Source: Microbacterium sp. LWH11-1.2 (GTDB taxonomy: Bacteria > Actinomycetota > Actinomycetes > Actinomycetales > Microbacteriaceae). From it: DNA of 64,000 nt. The stretch spans positions 2,356,001 to 2,420,000 of the forward strand of contig NZ_CP151636.1 in assembly GCF_038397745.1 (NCBI RefSeq), given 5' to 3'. Under the pieces are notes generated by a model, which was not told the DNA's origin, searched no databases, and worked only from the letters and a program-made list of their open reading frames with translations. Made by a program: the position numbers and the translations under genes. This document shows positions 45,067-52,606 of this stretch, in pieces; the stretch's first letter is position 1, and the number at the start of each line of letters is the position of its first letter.

Positions 45067-46334
45067 GTCGCCGAGACGATCTGCGAGATCGGCTTCCAGA
45101 CGAACAGCAGGGTGAGCGCCGCGCCCGCGAACGCGAACCACCACGGTGCCGTGAGGCCCCAGATCTGAGCGATCGTGCCGCCGAGGGCCTGCCCGATCAC
45201 CATGCCGCCGAAGACGCCGACCATGTTCACGGAAGCCACTCGGCCCTGGAGCTCCGCCGGGACGAGCCGCTGGCGCACGGTGGTCGAGATCGTGCCCCAG
45301 ACGAAGGCGTAGGCGCCGAAGAAGAACATGATGACCAGGGCGACCCATCCGGTGGTCGTGAGCGCGAAGGAGAGATGCATGAGCACCTCGAGCGAGAGCA
45401 CCACGCGCATCAGCGTCGCGAACGACACGTGCCGCTCCAGCCACCCGAAGCATGCGGTGGCGAGCAGTCCACCGACCGCGGACGCCGTCGTGAGCGCGCC
45501 GAACCCGACGGCTCCCATGTGCAGGTGCTCGGTCGCGTAGAGCACCAGCACGCCCCAGGGGGCCGCCCACGTGACGTTGAACACGAGGATGATCAGCACC
45601 AGCATGCGAACGGGAGGGTTGCGCCACAGCCAGCGCAGGCCCTCGGCGATGTCGGTGTGCACGGGAGGGTGCGTTCGCTCCTGGGTCCCTGAGCCTGTCG
45701 ACTGGGTCCCTGAGCCTGTCGAAGGGTCGCGCGGCGGCACCGGCGTCCTGGCCATGCGCGAGATCAGCACGACCGCGAAGCTCACGCACACCACTTCGAC
45801 GAGGAACGGCCAGGCCGTCCCCGCGGCGAAGAGGAACGCGCCGAGCGGCGGCCCGGCGAACTGGTTCGCGACCAGGTACCCGGCCTGCAGCCGTGCGTTC
45901 CCCAGCCCGAGATCGCCCGGCTCCACGAGCATCGGCAGCAGGGTGCTGCCCGCCGTGTCGACGAAGACCTCGGCCGTGCCGTAGAGGAACGCGACCGCGA
46001 GGACGATCCAGATGTTCGCGGTGCCGGTGACGAGGAACACGCAGAGGCCGGCGAGCACGACGGCGCGGGCGCCGTTGGCGAACATCACCAGGCGACGGCG
46101 ATCGAACCGGTCGGCGACGGCGCCCGCGTGCAGACCGAAGAGCAGCCAGGGCAGGAACTGCAGAATGGCGCCGGCGGCCACCAGGATCGGCGACGAGGTC
46201 ATCGACGCGATCAGCAGGGGCGCGGCCGCGAGCGCGACGCCGTCTCCGACGTTGCTCGTCCAGGAGGAGGCGAGCAGCCAGCGGAAATCACGGCCCATGC
46301 GGCGGGGCGCGATGAGTTCGCCGAGGGAGGGCAT
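45048..46334 (-). CDS. MFS transporter (enterobactin-exporter-like MFS_3)
   Basis: 428-aa major facilitator superfamily exporter with 12 predicted helices. MFS motif A appears as GAVADRFDRRRLV in loop 2-3; GNARLQAGYLVANQFAGPP is typical of the EntS-like MFS_3 group. The central loop between helices 6 and 7 (about residues 200-222) carries a tandem repeat insertion (PSTGSGTQSTGSGTQ). The ATG has a minus-strand TAGTCT box 6 bases upstream. It sits between tatD and rsmA, where many actinobacteria have rpfB. Substrate unknown; efflux is likely. Confidence 0.9.
   Translation of the reverse strand: MPSLGELIAPRRMGRDFRWLLASSWTSNVGDGVALAAAPLLIASMTSSPILVAAGAILQFLPWLLFGLHAGAVADRFDRRRLVMFANGARAVVLAGLCVFLVTGTANIWIVLAVAFLYGTAEVFVDTAGSTLLPMLVEPGDLGLGNARLQAGYLVANQFAGPPLGAFLFAAGTAWPFLVEVVCVSFAVVLISRMARTPVPPRDPSTGSGTQSTGSGTQERTHPPVHTDIAEGLRWLWRNPPVRMLVLIILVFNVTWAAPWGVLVLYATEHLHMGAVGFGALTTASAVGGLLATACFGWLERHVSFATLMRVVLSLEVLMHLSFALTTTGWVALVIMFFFGAYAFVWGTISTTVRQRLVPAELQGRVASVNMVGVFGGMVIGQALGGTIAQIWGLTAPWWFAFAGAALTLLFVWKPISQIVSATQPNEP
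45681..45727 (-). repeat. Tandem copies of the TTCGACAGGCTCAGGGACCC repeat in the MFS gene
   Basis: Two 21-base units starting CTGGGTCCCTGAGCCTG lie head to tail (45681-45701 and 45702-45722) with the TCGAAGGG end after the second. A multiple of three bases keeps the frame and adds PSTGSGTQSTGSGTQ to the central loop. Confidence 0.85.
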
Positions 46335-46340
46335 CCCGAA

Positions 46341-46346
46341 AGACTA
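46341..46346 (-). promoter_or_regulatory. -10 box, leaderless promoter of the MFS gene
   Basis: Minus-strand TAGTCT ends 6 bases before the ATG at 46334. It is back to back with the rsmA promoter; the start codons are 36 bases apart. Confidence 0.55.
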
Positions 46347-46358
46347 CTGAGGGTGGGG

Positions 46359-46364
46359 GACAAT
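46359..46364 (+). promoter_or_regulatory. -10 box, leaderless promoter of rsmA
   Basis: GACAAT ends 6 bases before the ATG at 46371. Confidence 0.5.
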
Positions 46365-46370
46365 GGACGG

Positions 46371-47240
46371 ATGACCATCACGCTGCTCGGCGCCACCGAG
46401 ATCCGCCGCCTCGCCGCCGAGCTCGACGTGACCCCGACGAAGAAGCTCGGACAGAACTTCGTCGTCGATGCCAACACGGTGCGCAAGATCGTGCAGGCCG
46501 CTCGCGTCCAGCCGGGGGAGCGGGTGGTCGAGGTCGGGCCCGGACTCGGCTCCCTCACCCTCGCGATCCTCGAGACCGGGGCATCCGTGACCGCGGTCGA
46601 GATCGATCACCGCCTGGCGGCCCGACTGGCCCAGACGGCCGCCGAGCACGGCGTCGAGCCGGACCGGCTCACGGTGGTCGACGCCGACGCCCTCCGCATC
46701 ACCGAGCTGCCCGGTGAACCCACCGTGCTCGTCGCCAACCTGCCGTACAACGTCTCTGTGCCGGTGCTCCTGCACTTCCTCGAGCACTTCGACTACCTGA
46801 AGCGCGGCGTCGTCATGGTGCAGGCCGAGGTCGCCGAGCGGCTGGCGGCCAAGCCCGGCTCGAAGATCTACGGCTCGCCGAGCGTCAAGGCCGCCTGGTA
46901 CGGCGACTGGAAGCTCTCCGGGACCGTGTCGCGCCAGGTGTTCTGGCCCGTGCCGAACGTCGACAGCCTGCTCGTGGGATTCGACCGATCCGAGGGCGAG
47001 CGCGGCACCGAGGACGAGCGTCGTCGCACCTTCCAGATCGTGGATGCCGCCTTCAACCAGCGCCGCAAGATGCTCCGGCAGGCGCTCTCCGGCGTGCTCG
47101 GCAGCTCCGCCGCGGCATCCGAGGTCCTGATCGCCGCCGGCGTCGCGCCGACGGCACGCGGGGAGGACCTCACGGTCGACGACTATCAGCGCATCGCGCA
47201 GCACGCGGCGTCGATGAACGAGGCGGCCGTCAGGGACTAA
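46371..47240 (+). CDS. rsmA: 16S rRNA (adenine1518-N6/adenine1519-N6)-dimethyltransferase
   Basis: 289-aa KsgA/RsmA enzyme that dimethylates A1518 and A1519 near the 3' end of 16S rRNA. Motifs: KKLGQNFVVD at the N-terminus, SAM motif I VVEVGPGLGSLT, and catalytic motif NLPYNVSVP. The C-terminal KsgA domain includes FNQRRKMLRQAL. An upstream in-frame start would overlap the divergent MFS gene and is rejected because of the GACAAT box. It is followed after 9 bases by an aldo-keto reductase instead of directly by ispE. Confidence 0.96.
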   Translation: MTITLLGATEIRRLAAELDVTPTKKLGQNFVVDANTVRKIVQAARVQPGERVVEVGPGLGSLTLAILETGASVTAVEIDHRLAARLAQTAAEHGVEPDRLTVVDADALRITELPGEPTVLVANLPYNVSVPVLLHFLEHFDYLKRGVVMVQAEVAERLAAKPGSKIYGSPSVKAAWYGDWKLSGTVSRQVFWPVPNVDSLLVGFDRSEGERGTEDERRRTFQIVDAAFNQRRKMLRQALSGVLGSSAAASEVLIAAGVAPTARGEDLTVDDYQRIAQHAASMNEAAVRD

Positions 47241-47243
47241 TCT
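47238..47243 (+). promoter_or_regulatory. -10 box, leaderless promoter of the aldo-keto reductase gene
   Basis: TAATCT ends 6 bases before the GTG at 47250 and overlaps the rsmA stop. Confidence 0.55.
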
Positions 47244-47249
47244 GGCACG

Positions 47250-48317
47250 GTGACCGACTCCCCGCGCTTCCGCCCCGACGTTCCCGAGCTGCACCGTCCG
47301 TACACCGCCGACGAGAGCCGCTATCAGCAGTTCGACTACCGTCAGGTCGGCACATCGGGTCTCTACCTCCCGCCGATCTCGCTCGGCCTGTGGTGGAACT
47401 TCGGCGACAACATCCCGCTCGACAACCAGCGCGCGCTGCTGCGCCACGCCTTCGACCGCGGCATCACGCACTTCGATCTGGCGAACAACTACGGCCCGCC
47501 CTACGGTTCGGCCGAGAAGAACTTCGGCCGCATCTTCGCGGAGGACTTCCGTCCGTACCGCGACGAGCTGATCATCTCGTCCAAGGCCGGCTGGGACATG
47601 TGGCCGGGACCGTACGGAGATTTCGCCAGCCGCAAGTACATCCTCGCGAGCGCCGAGCAGTCCCTGACCCGGATGGGCCTGGACCATGTCGACATCTTCT
47701 ACTCGCACCGGGCCGACCCGGTCACGCCGATCGCCGAGACGATCGGCGCGCTCGACACCCTCGTGCGCCAGGGCAAGGCGCTCTACGTCGGCATCTCGTC
47801 CTACAGCGCAGAGCGGACCGCCGAGGCCGTCGCGATCGCGCAGGAGCTCGGTACGCCCCTGGTCATCCACCAGCCCGCGTACTCGATCCTGAACCGCTGG
47901 GTCGAGGACGGTCTCACCGAGACCCTGGAGCAGTCCGGACTCGGCGCCATCGCGTTCACGCCGCTGGCCCAGGGTCTGCTCACCGACAAGTACCTCGGCG
48001 ACGGCACGGCGGATCGTGCGCAGAAGCGCGGATCCCTTCCGGACGGCCCCCTCGGCGACGAGGCCGTGCAGACGCTGAGGGCGCTCAACGAGATCGCGAA
48101 GGGCCGCGGCCAGTCGCTCGCGCAGCTGGCCCTGCAGTGGACTCTGCGCAGCCCCGTCGTCGCCTCGGCGCTGATCGGCGCCTCCCGCCCCGAACAGCTC
48201 GACGAGAACATCGCCGCGGTCAACGGCCCGGCGCTCACCGCGGAGGAGCTCGCGCGCATCGACGAGCTCGCCGGTTCCATCGACGTGGATCTCTGGGCGA
48301 CCTCGACGGAGCTGTGA
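47250..48317 (+). CDS. Aldo/keto reductase, L-glyceraldehyde 3-phosphate reductase (YghZ) type
   Basis: 355-aa AKR of the YghZ/MgrA group, larger than the reductase at 23456. Catalytic residues: Asp and Tyr in HFDLANNYGPPYGSAE, Lys in ISSKAGWDMWPG, and His in FYSHRADP. The conserved N-terminal SRYQQFDYRQVGTSGLYLP and the C-terminal GASRPEQLDENIAAV fit the family, which detoxifies methylglyoxal and reduces L-glyceraldehyde 3-phosphate. The GTG start is placed by the TAATCT box. It is inserted between rsmA and ispE, which are usually adjacent. Confidence 0.92.
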   Translation: MTDSPRFRPDVPELHRPYTADESRYQQFDYRQVGTSGLYLPPISLGLWWNFGDNIPLDNQRALLRHAFDRGITHFDLANNYGPPYGSAEKNFGRIFAEDFRPYRDELIISSKAGWDMWPGPYGDFASRKYILASAEQSLTRMGLDHVDIFYSHRADPVTPIAETIGALDTLVRQGKALYVGISSYSAERTAEAVAIAQELGTPLVIHQPAYSILNRWVEDGLTETLEQSGLGAIAFTPLAQGLLTDKYLGDGTADRAQKRGSLPDGPLGDEAVQTLRALNEIAKGRGQSLAQLALQWTLRSPVVASALIGASRPEQLDENIAAVNGPALTAEELARIDELAGSIDVDLWATSTEL

Positions 48318-48324
48318 CCGGATC

Positions 48325-49254
48325 ATGAGCGTCGCCGCGTCCGCCGGATCCGTGCACGTGCGCGCGCCGGGGAAGATCAACGTCTACCTCGGTGTCGGCG
48401 GGCGTCATGACGACGGCTACCACGCCCTCGCGACGGTGTTCCAGGCGGTCTCCCTCTATGAGGACGTGATCGCGCGGCACGCGGACGACTTCTCCCTCAC
48501 GGTCACCGGCGTCGAGGACGTGGATTCGGTGCCGCTCGACGACAGGAATCTCGCGATGCGAGCGGCCAAGCTGCTCGCGACCGCCACGGAGTACACCGGC
48601 GGTGTGGCGCTGGAGATCCGCAAGAGCGTCCCGGTCGCCGGCGGCATGGGCGGCGGCTCGGCGGATGCCGCGGCTGCGCTGGTCGCGTGCGACGCGCTCT
48701 GGGGCACCGGACTCTCGCCGGCGCGGATGCACGACCTCGCCGCCCGTCTCGGCGCCGACGTGCCGTTCGCGCTCCACGGCGGCACCGCGGTCGGCACCGG
48801 ACGCGGCGACCAGCTCAACCCCGCGCTCGCGCGCGGCCGCTTCGACTGGGTCCTGGTCACGAGCGAGCAGGGGCTGTCGACGCCGGTCGTCTACGAGCGG
48901 CTCGACATCCTGCGCGACGAGGAGGGAGCCCTGGCGGACGATCCTCCGCTGTCGCTCGACGTCCCGATCCCGGTGCTGCAGGCGCTGCGCTCGGGCGACG
49001 CCGCGCAGCTCGCCGAAGGCCTGTTCAACGACCTCCAGGCCGCGGCCGTCTACGAGCGTCCCGACCTCGAGGACGTGATCCGCCAGGGAGTCGAGGCCGG
49101 CGCCCTGCAGGGGCTCGTCTCCGGATCGGGCCCCACCGTCGCGCTGCTCTGCCCCGACCCCGAGACCGCGCAGGACGTGCAGACGACGCTGCGTGGTGCG
49201 GGCCTCGATCCCCTGCACGTGCACGGGCCCGTGGCGGGTGCACGGATTCTGTGA
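48325..49254 (+). CDS. ispE: 4-diphosphocytidyl-2-C-methyl-D-erythritol kinase
   Basis: 309-aa GHMP kinase of the MEP isoprenoid pathway; it phosphorylates CDP-methylerythritol at the 2-position. The substrate motif is APGKINVYLGVGGRHDDGYH near the N-terminus, the ATP-binding glycine loop PVAGGMGGGSADAAAAL, and the third motif VSGSGPTVALL. The ATG at 48325 is 7 bases after the reductase stop. The order rsmA-(AKR)-ispE follows the actinobacterial arrangement. Confidence 0.96.
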   Translation: MSVAASAGSVHVRAPGKINVYLGVGGRHDDGYHALATVFQAVSLYEDVIARHADDFSLTVTGVEDVDSVPLDDRNLAMRAAKLLATATEYTGGVALEIRKSVPVAGGMGGGSADAAAALVACDALWGTGLSPARMHDLAARLGADVPFALHGGTAVGTGRGDQLNPALARGRFDWVLVTSEQGLSTPVVYERLDILRDEEGALADDPPLSLDVPIPVLQALRSGDAAQLAEGLFNDLQAAAVYERPDLEDVIRQGVEAGALQGLVSGSGPTVALLCPDPETAQDVQTTLRGAGLDPLHVHGPVAGARIL

Positions 49255-49311
49255 TCGGTAGTCTCGGCGCCTGAATAGTCTCGGATCACGACCTCGGAGA
49301 AGGAGTGGATC

Positions 49312-49737
49312 ATGGGACTGTTCAGAGTCACCCGCAAGTCGCAGCAGGAGCGCCAGGAGGAAGGTCTCCAGATGGCCGACGACATCGCCGCCGGCCGGGG
49401 GTTCCTCGGCAAGATGACCAAGGCCTTCCTGGGGAGCGAGTTCACCGAGGCGATGCAGCAGGCGACGTCGTCGATCCACCAGGCCGAGCACGTGGCGGCG
49501 CTGCGGGCGGCCGGCGTGCCCACGCAGCCGGCGACGGTGCTCGCGATGCAGGACACCGGCCAGACGATCAACGACAACCCGCGGGTCGTGCTCACGCTGC
49601 AGCTCGGCGTACAGGCCGTGGCCGTCCACGCGCTCATCTCGCGTCTGGAGATCCCCCGGGTGGGGGAGTCGGTTCTCGTGATGACAGATCCCCAGACCGG
49701 GGAGCTGCTCTACGCCGGGCTCGCTCCTCGAGCCTGA
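49312..49737 (+). CDS. Hypothetical protein, 141 aa
   Basis: Not recognised as a named family. The N-terminal half is charged and probably helical (RVTRKSQQERQEEGLQMADD, then FTEAMQQATSSIHQAEHVAALRAAG). The C-terminal half looks like a beta-rich domain (VVLTLQLGVQAVAVHALISRLEIPRVGESVLVMTDPQTGELLYAG is represented by its core PRVGESVLVMTDP), resembling an OB-like or barrel fold. No signal peptide or membrane segment. AAGGAGTGGATC precedes the ATG. The direct repeat TAGTCTCGG (49259 and 49276) in the short upstream region may hold its -10 box. It lies alone after ispE and converges with pucR. Confidence 0.75.
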   Translation: MGLFRVTRKSQQERQEEGLQMADDIAAGRGFLGKMTKAFLGSEFTEAMQQATSSIHQAEHVAALRAAGVPTQPATVLAMQDTGQTINDNPRVVLTLQLGVQAVAVHALISRLEIPRVGESVLVMTDPQTGELLYAGLAPRA

Positions 49738-49743
49738 CGCGGC

Positions 49744-51396
49744 TCAGCGGGCGCCGGGGGCGAGCAGTCGGAGCTGCACCATCGCCGAGAACCGCGCGTC
49801 GGGATCGGCGAGGTCGAGCCCGCTGATCTCCGCGAGCCGGCGCAGCCGATAGCGGAAGGTGTTCGGGTGGGTGTACACCCGGGCGGCGGCGACGGTGACA
49901 TCGCCGAAGGCGTCCAGCCACGCGGCCAGCGTCTCGACGAGGTGCGTGCCCCGTTCCCGATCGTTCTCGATCAGCAGCGCCACCGGGCCGGTGGGCTGAT
50001 CGCCCCGAGCGCGGACGAGATCGCCGAGCTCCACCAGCAGGGCTTCCATCTGCACGGCGGAGAACAGGGCGACGGCATCCTTCCCCGACGACTTCTGCAG
50101 CACGCGCAGGGCGCGGTCGGCGTTGACGCGCGACAGCGGGATGCTCGATGTGTCCTCCGCGAGCGTGCCGATGCCGACGCGGATGTCGGAGGCGGCGCCG
50201 AGTCTGCCGAGGAAGTCGGTGGCGACCGAGGCGGCGCGCAGATCCGTGTCGGCCTGGTCGGGGCGCACACCGACGACCGCGTAGACGACGTTGCCGATGA
50301 CGGCGACGGCGGAGCGCAGGTAGACGGCACCCAGATGCACGGCGAACGCGTCGGCGATGCGGTGCCGCTCCGCCGTGGTCCTGGCATCCGGCGCCAGAAC
50401 GTCGCTCTGCTCGTCTGCCGCGGAGAGCGCCATCACGACGCAGCGATGATCGTTCAGGCGCAGCCGGGCGGCGGCGTCGACGGCGCCGACACCGCCCTCC
50501 AGGATCGTCGAGAGCAGATCGGCGCGGAGTCGTCGTTCCACGTCGGCACCGGCACGGAGGCGCAGCAGGTGCAGCGCCACGAGACCCGCGGAGTCCTTGA
50601 GGGCGCGGACGCGGTCGCTGGTGAGCGGAGCCTGCACGGCGGCCCAGATGGAGCCGAGGATCTCATCGCCGGCGCGCACGGCCAGGGCGACCCGGGGGAA
50701 CGAGGGTGCCCCGTCCGTCGTGCCGACGGGGTCGACGTCGATCGGGTCCTCACTGCGGTACAGCTCCTGGAAGACGCCGCGCTCCTCGAGCTGACGTGTG
50801 AACCGCTCCGGAACCTGGCGCCCCAGCACCGTCTCGATACGCGCAGGGTCGGCCTCGTCCTGCCGACCCGAGAAGGCGACGACCCGGGAGTTCCGGTCCT
50901 CGATCGTCACCGGCGCGTTCAGTAGCGTCGCGATCGCGTTGGCGAGCGCGAACAGGTCGCCCGCCGGCATCCCGCCGAGCATCTGCGCCCCCTGATCGCC
51001 GACGTCTCCCTCCGCGATCAGGGATCGCAGCATGGCCGTGAGCTGCGCCCAGGACGCCCCTCGGGTGAGCGCGAGGACGGGGATGCCGGTCTCCTCCGAG
51101 GCGCGGAGCACACCCTCGTCGGCGCGCACGGGAGCGCGGAGGACCAGTGCCGTCGCCTGCTGCGCCGCGAGCGAGTGCAGGAGCGCGGCGATATCCGCCG
51201 GGTCGCTGAGGCCGACACCGAGGACCAGCGCGCGCCGCATGGGCATCGCGTCGTCGAGCACGTCATGGATGACCACGGTCTCGATCTCGGTGTCCTGATC
51301 GGCGTTGCCGCTCACCACTTCGAGCAGCGTGGTTCCGAGATCTTCGATCACACGGCCGAGGCTGGCACGGGGCCGTGTCGTCAGTGACATGAGCAC
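49744..51396 (-). CDS. PucR family transcriptional regulator
   Basis: 550-aa regulator with an N-terminal PucR sensory domain (about residues 20-145), a middle GGDEF-like degenerate domain (about 290-420) and the C-terminal PucR HTH (YTHPNTFRYRLRRLAEISG, about 510-530). I place the start at the GTG at 51396 because a minus-strand TAACCT box lies 7 bases upstream; an ATG two codons later is the alternative. PucR proteins usually activate neighbouring catabolic genes in response to a metabolite such as an amino acid or purine. It lies directly downstream of the D-amino-acid operon, separated by a strong hairpin, and is its most likely regulator. Confidence 0.88.
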   Translation of the reverse strand: MLMSLTTRPRASLGRVIEDLGTTLLEVVSGNADQDTEIETVVIHDVLDDAMPMRRALVLGVGLSDPADIAALLHSLAAQQATALVLRAPVRADEGVLRASEETGIPVLALTRGASWAQLTAMLRSLIAEGDVGDQGAQMLGGMPAGDLFALANAIATLLNAPVTIEDRNSRVVAFSGRQDEADPARIETVLGRQVPERFTRQLEERGVFQELYRSEDPIDVDPVGTTDGAPSFPRVALAVRAGDEILGSIWAAVQAPLTSDRVRALKDSAGLVALHLLRLRAGADVERRLRADLLSTILEGGVGAVDAAARLRLNDHRCVVMALSAADEQSDVLAPDARTTAERHRIADAFAVHLGAVYLRSAVAVIGNVVYAVVGVRPDQADTDLRAASVATDFLGRLGAASDIRVGIGTLAEDTSSIPLSRVNADRALRVLQKSSGKDAVALFSAVQMEALLVELGDLVRARGDQPTGPVALLIENDRERGTHLVETLAAWLDAFGDVTVAAARVYTHPNTFRYRLRRLAEISGLDLADPDARFSAMVQLRLLAPGAR

Positions 51397-51403
51397 GAGG
51401 CCC

Positions 51404-51409
51404 AGGTTA
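51404..51409 (-). promoter_or_regulatory. -10 box, leaderless promoter of pucR
   Basis: Minus-strand TAACCT ends 7 bases before the GTG at 51396. Confidence 0.5.
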
Positions 51410-51432
51410 GGCGTCGACGGGGGGAGACGAGG

Positions 51433-51479
51433 CTGTGGGGCACGACGAAATCGTATCCGGATTTCGTCGTGCCCCACAG
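51433..51479 (-). terminator. Perfect 20-bp stem hairpin terminator
   Basis: Arms 51433-51452 and 51460-51479 (starting CTGTGGGGCACGACG) are exact reverse complements around the loop GTATCCG. It lies 20 bases after the racemase stop (minus strand) and before the pucR promoter, so it should end the long operon. It has no U tract. Being symmetric, it could act on both strands. Confidence 0.88.
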
Positions 51480-51499
51480 ATTCTGCGTCCGGATCGGCC

Positions 51500-52606
51500 T
51501 CAGAACGTGATCCACTCGGTCCGGGTCGTGACGGCCTCGAGCGCATCGGCGTGCGGCGTCACACCGATGCCGGGACCGGTCGGCACCGTCAGGGTGCCGT
51601 TCTCGACGACGAACGGGTCGGTGATGTCGCTCGTGTAGTAGCGGTTCGAGCCCGAGGTGTCGCCCGGCAGCGTGAATCCGGGGAGCGCGGCGAGGGCGAC
51701 GTTGGCGGCCCGGCCGATCCCGGTCTCGAGCATCCCGCCGGCCCAGACGGGGATCTCGTTGGCGCGGCAGACGTCGTGGATGCGTCGAGCCTCGAGGTAT
51801 CCGCCGACGCGTCCCGGCTTGATGTTCACGATCGAGCAGGCGCCGATCGCGATGGCGTCGGCGGCCGCGCGGGCCGAGACGATCGACTCGTCGAGGCAGA
51901 TCGGCGTCTGCACGAGCGCGGCGAGCTGCGCGTGGCCGAGGAGATCCTCCTCGTCGAGCGGCTGTTCGATCAGGAGCAGGTCGAACGGGTCGAGCTTGGC
52001 CAGGTGCCGGGCGTCGCCGCGCCGGTACGCCGTGTTCGCGTCGACCTGGAGCAGGATGTCGTCGCCGAACCTCTCGCGCACCGCACGGACGGGCTCGATG
52101 TCCCAGCCGGGCTCGATCTTGAGCTTGATGCGCACGTACCCCTCGTCGAGGTACCCGCCTACCGCGTCGAGCAGTTCGGGGATCGAGTCCATGATGCCGA
52201 CGGAGACGCCGCAGTCGACCGTGTCGCGGACGGCGCCGAGCTCACGCGAGAGTGGGACGCCGCTGGCGCGCAGCTCCGCGTCGAGGATGGCGAGCTCGAG
52301 GCCCGCCTTCGACATCCGGTGTCCCTTGAACTTCGCCAGGGCGGGGGCGATCTTCGAGGCGTCCAGGTCGGGGACCTGGGCCAGGGCCGGGAGCAGGAAG
52401 CGCTTGATGACGTCGAGGCTCGCCTCGACGTACTCGGAGGAGTACAGCGGGTCGCTCATCGCCACGCACTCGCCCCAGCCCTCCGCCTCGTCGGTGACGG
52501 CCCGCACCAGGATCGCCTCGCGGACGGTCTCGACCCCGAACGAGGTGCGGAACGGGGCCACCAGGGGCATCTCGATGACGCGGAGCTCGATTCCGGTGAG
52601 CTTCAT
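51500..52606 (-). CDS. N-acylamino-acid racemase / o-succinylbenzoate synthase family enzyme
   Basis: 368-aa enolase-superfamily enzyme of the NAAAR/NSAR/OSBS family. Catalytic acid-base Lys163 (KLK, with Lys161) and Lys263 (NIKPGRVGG), metal ligands Asp189 (QVDANTAY), Glu214 (IEQPLDEE) and Asp239 (CLDES). These residue numbers and the length coincide, as I recall them, with the Amycolatopsis N-acylamino-acid racemase. The end region GGMLETGIGRAANVALA and FTLPGDTSGSNRYY is typical of this branch. AGAGGAG precedes the ATG, which overlaps the GNAT stop. No menaquinone genes are nearby, while an M20 deacylase and a GNAT acyltransferase are, so racemisation of N-acyl (probably N-succinyl) amino acids is favoured over menaquinone synthesis. 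Confidence 0.9.
   Translation of the reverse strand: MKLTGIELRVIEMPLVAPFRTSFGVETVREAILVRAVTDEAEGWGECVAMSDPLYSSEYVEASLDVIKRFLLPALAQVPDLDASKIAPALAKFKGHRMSKAGLELAILDAELRASGVPLSRELGAVRDTVDCGVSVGIMDSIPELLDAVGGYLDEGYVRIKLKIEPGWDIEPVRAVRERFGDDILLQVDANTAYRRGDARHLAKLDPFDLLLIEQPLDEEDLLGHAQLAALVQTPICLDESIVSARAAADAIAIGACSIVNIKPGRVGGYLEARRIHDVCRANEIPVWAGGMLETGIGRAANVALAALPGFTLPGDTSGSNRYYTSDITDPFVVENGTLTVPTGPGIGVTPHADALEAVTTRTEWITF

Noticed and set aside
51500-52606. Assignment of the enolase-superfamily gene as menC (menaquinone synthesis)
   Set aside because: Sequence motifs allow it, but no other menaquinone gene is present and the GNAT and M20 neighbours fit the racemase pathway. Dual activity cannot be excluded.
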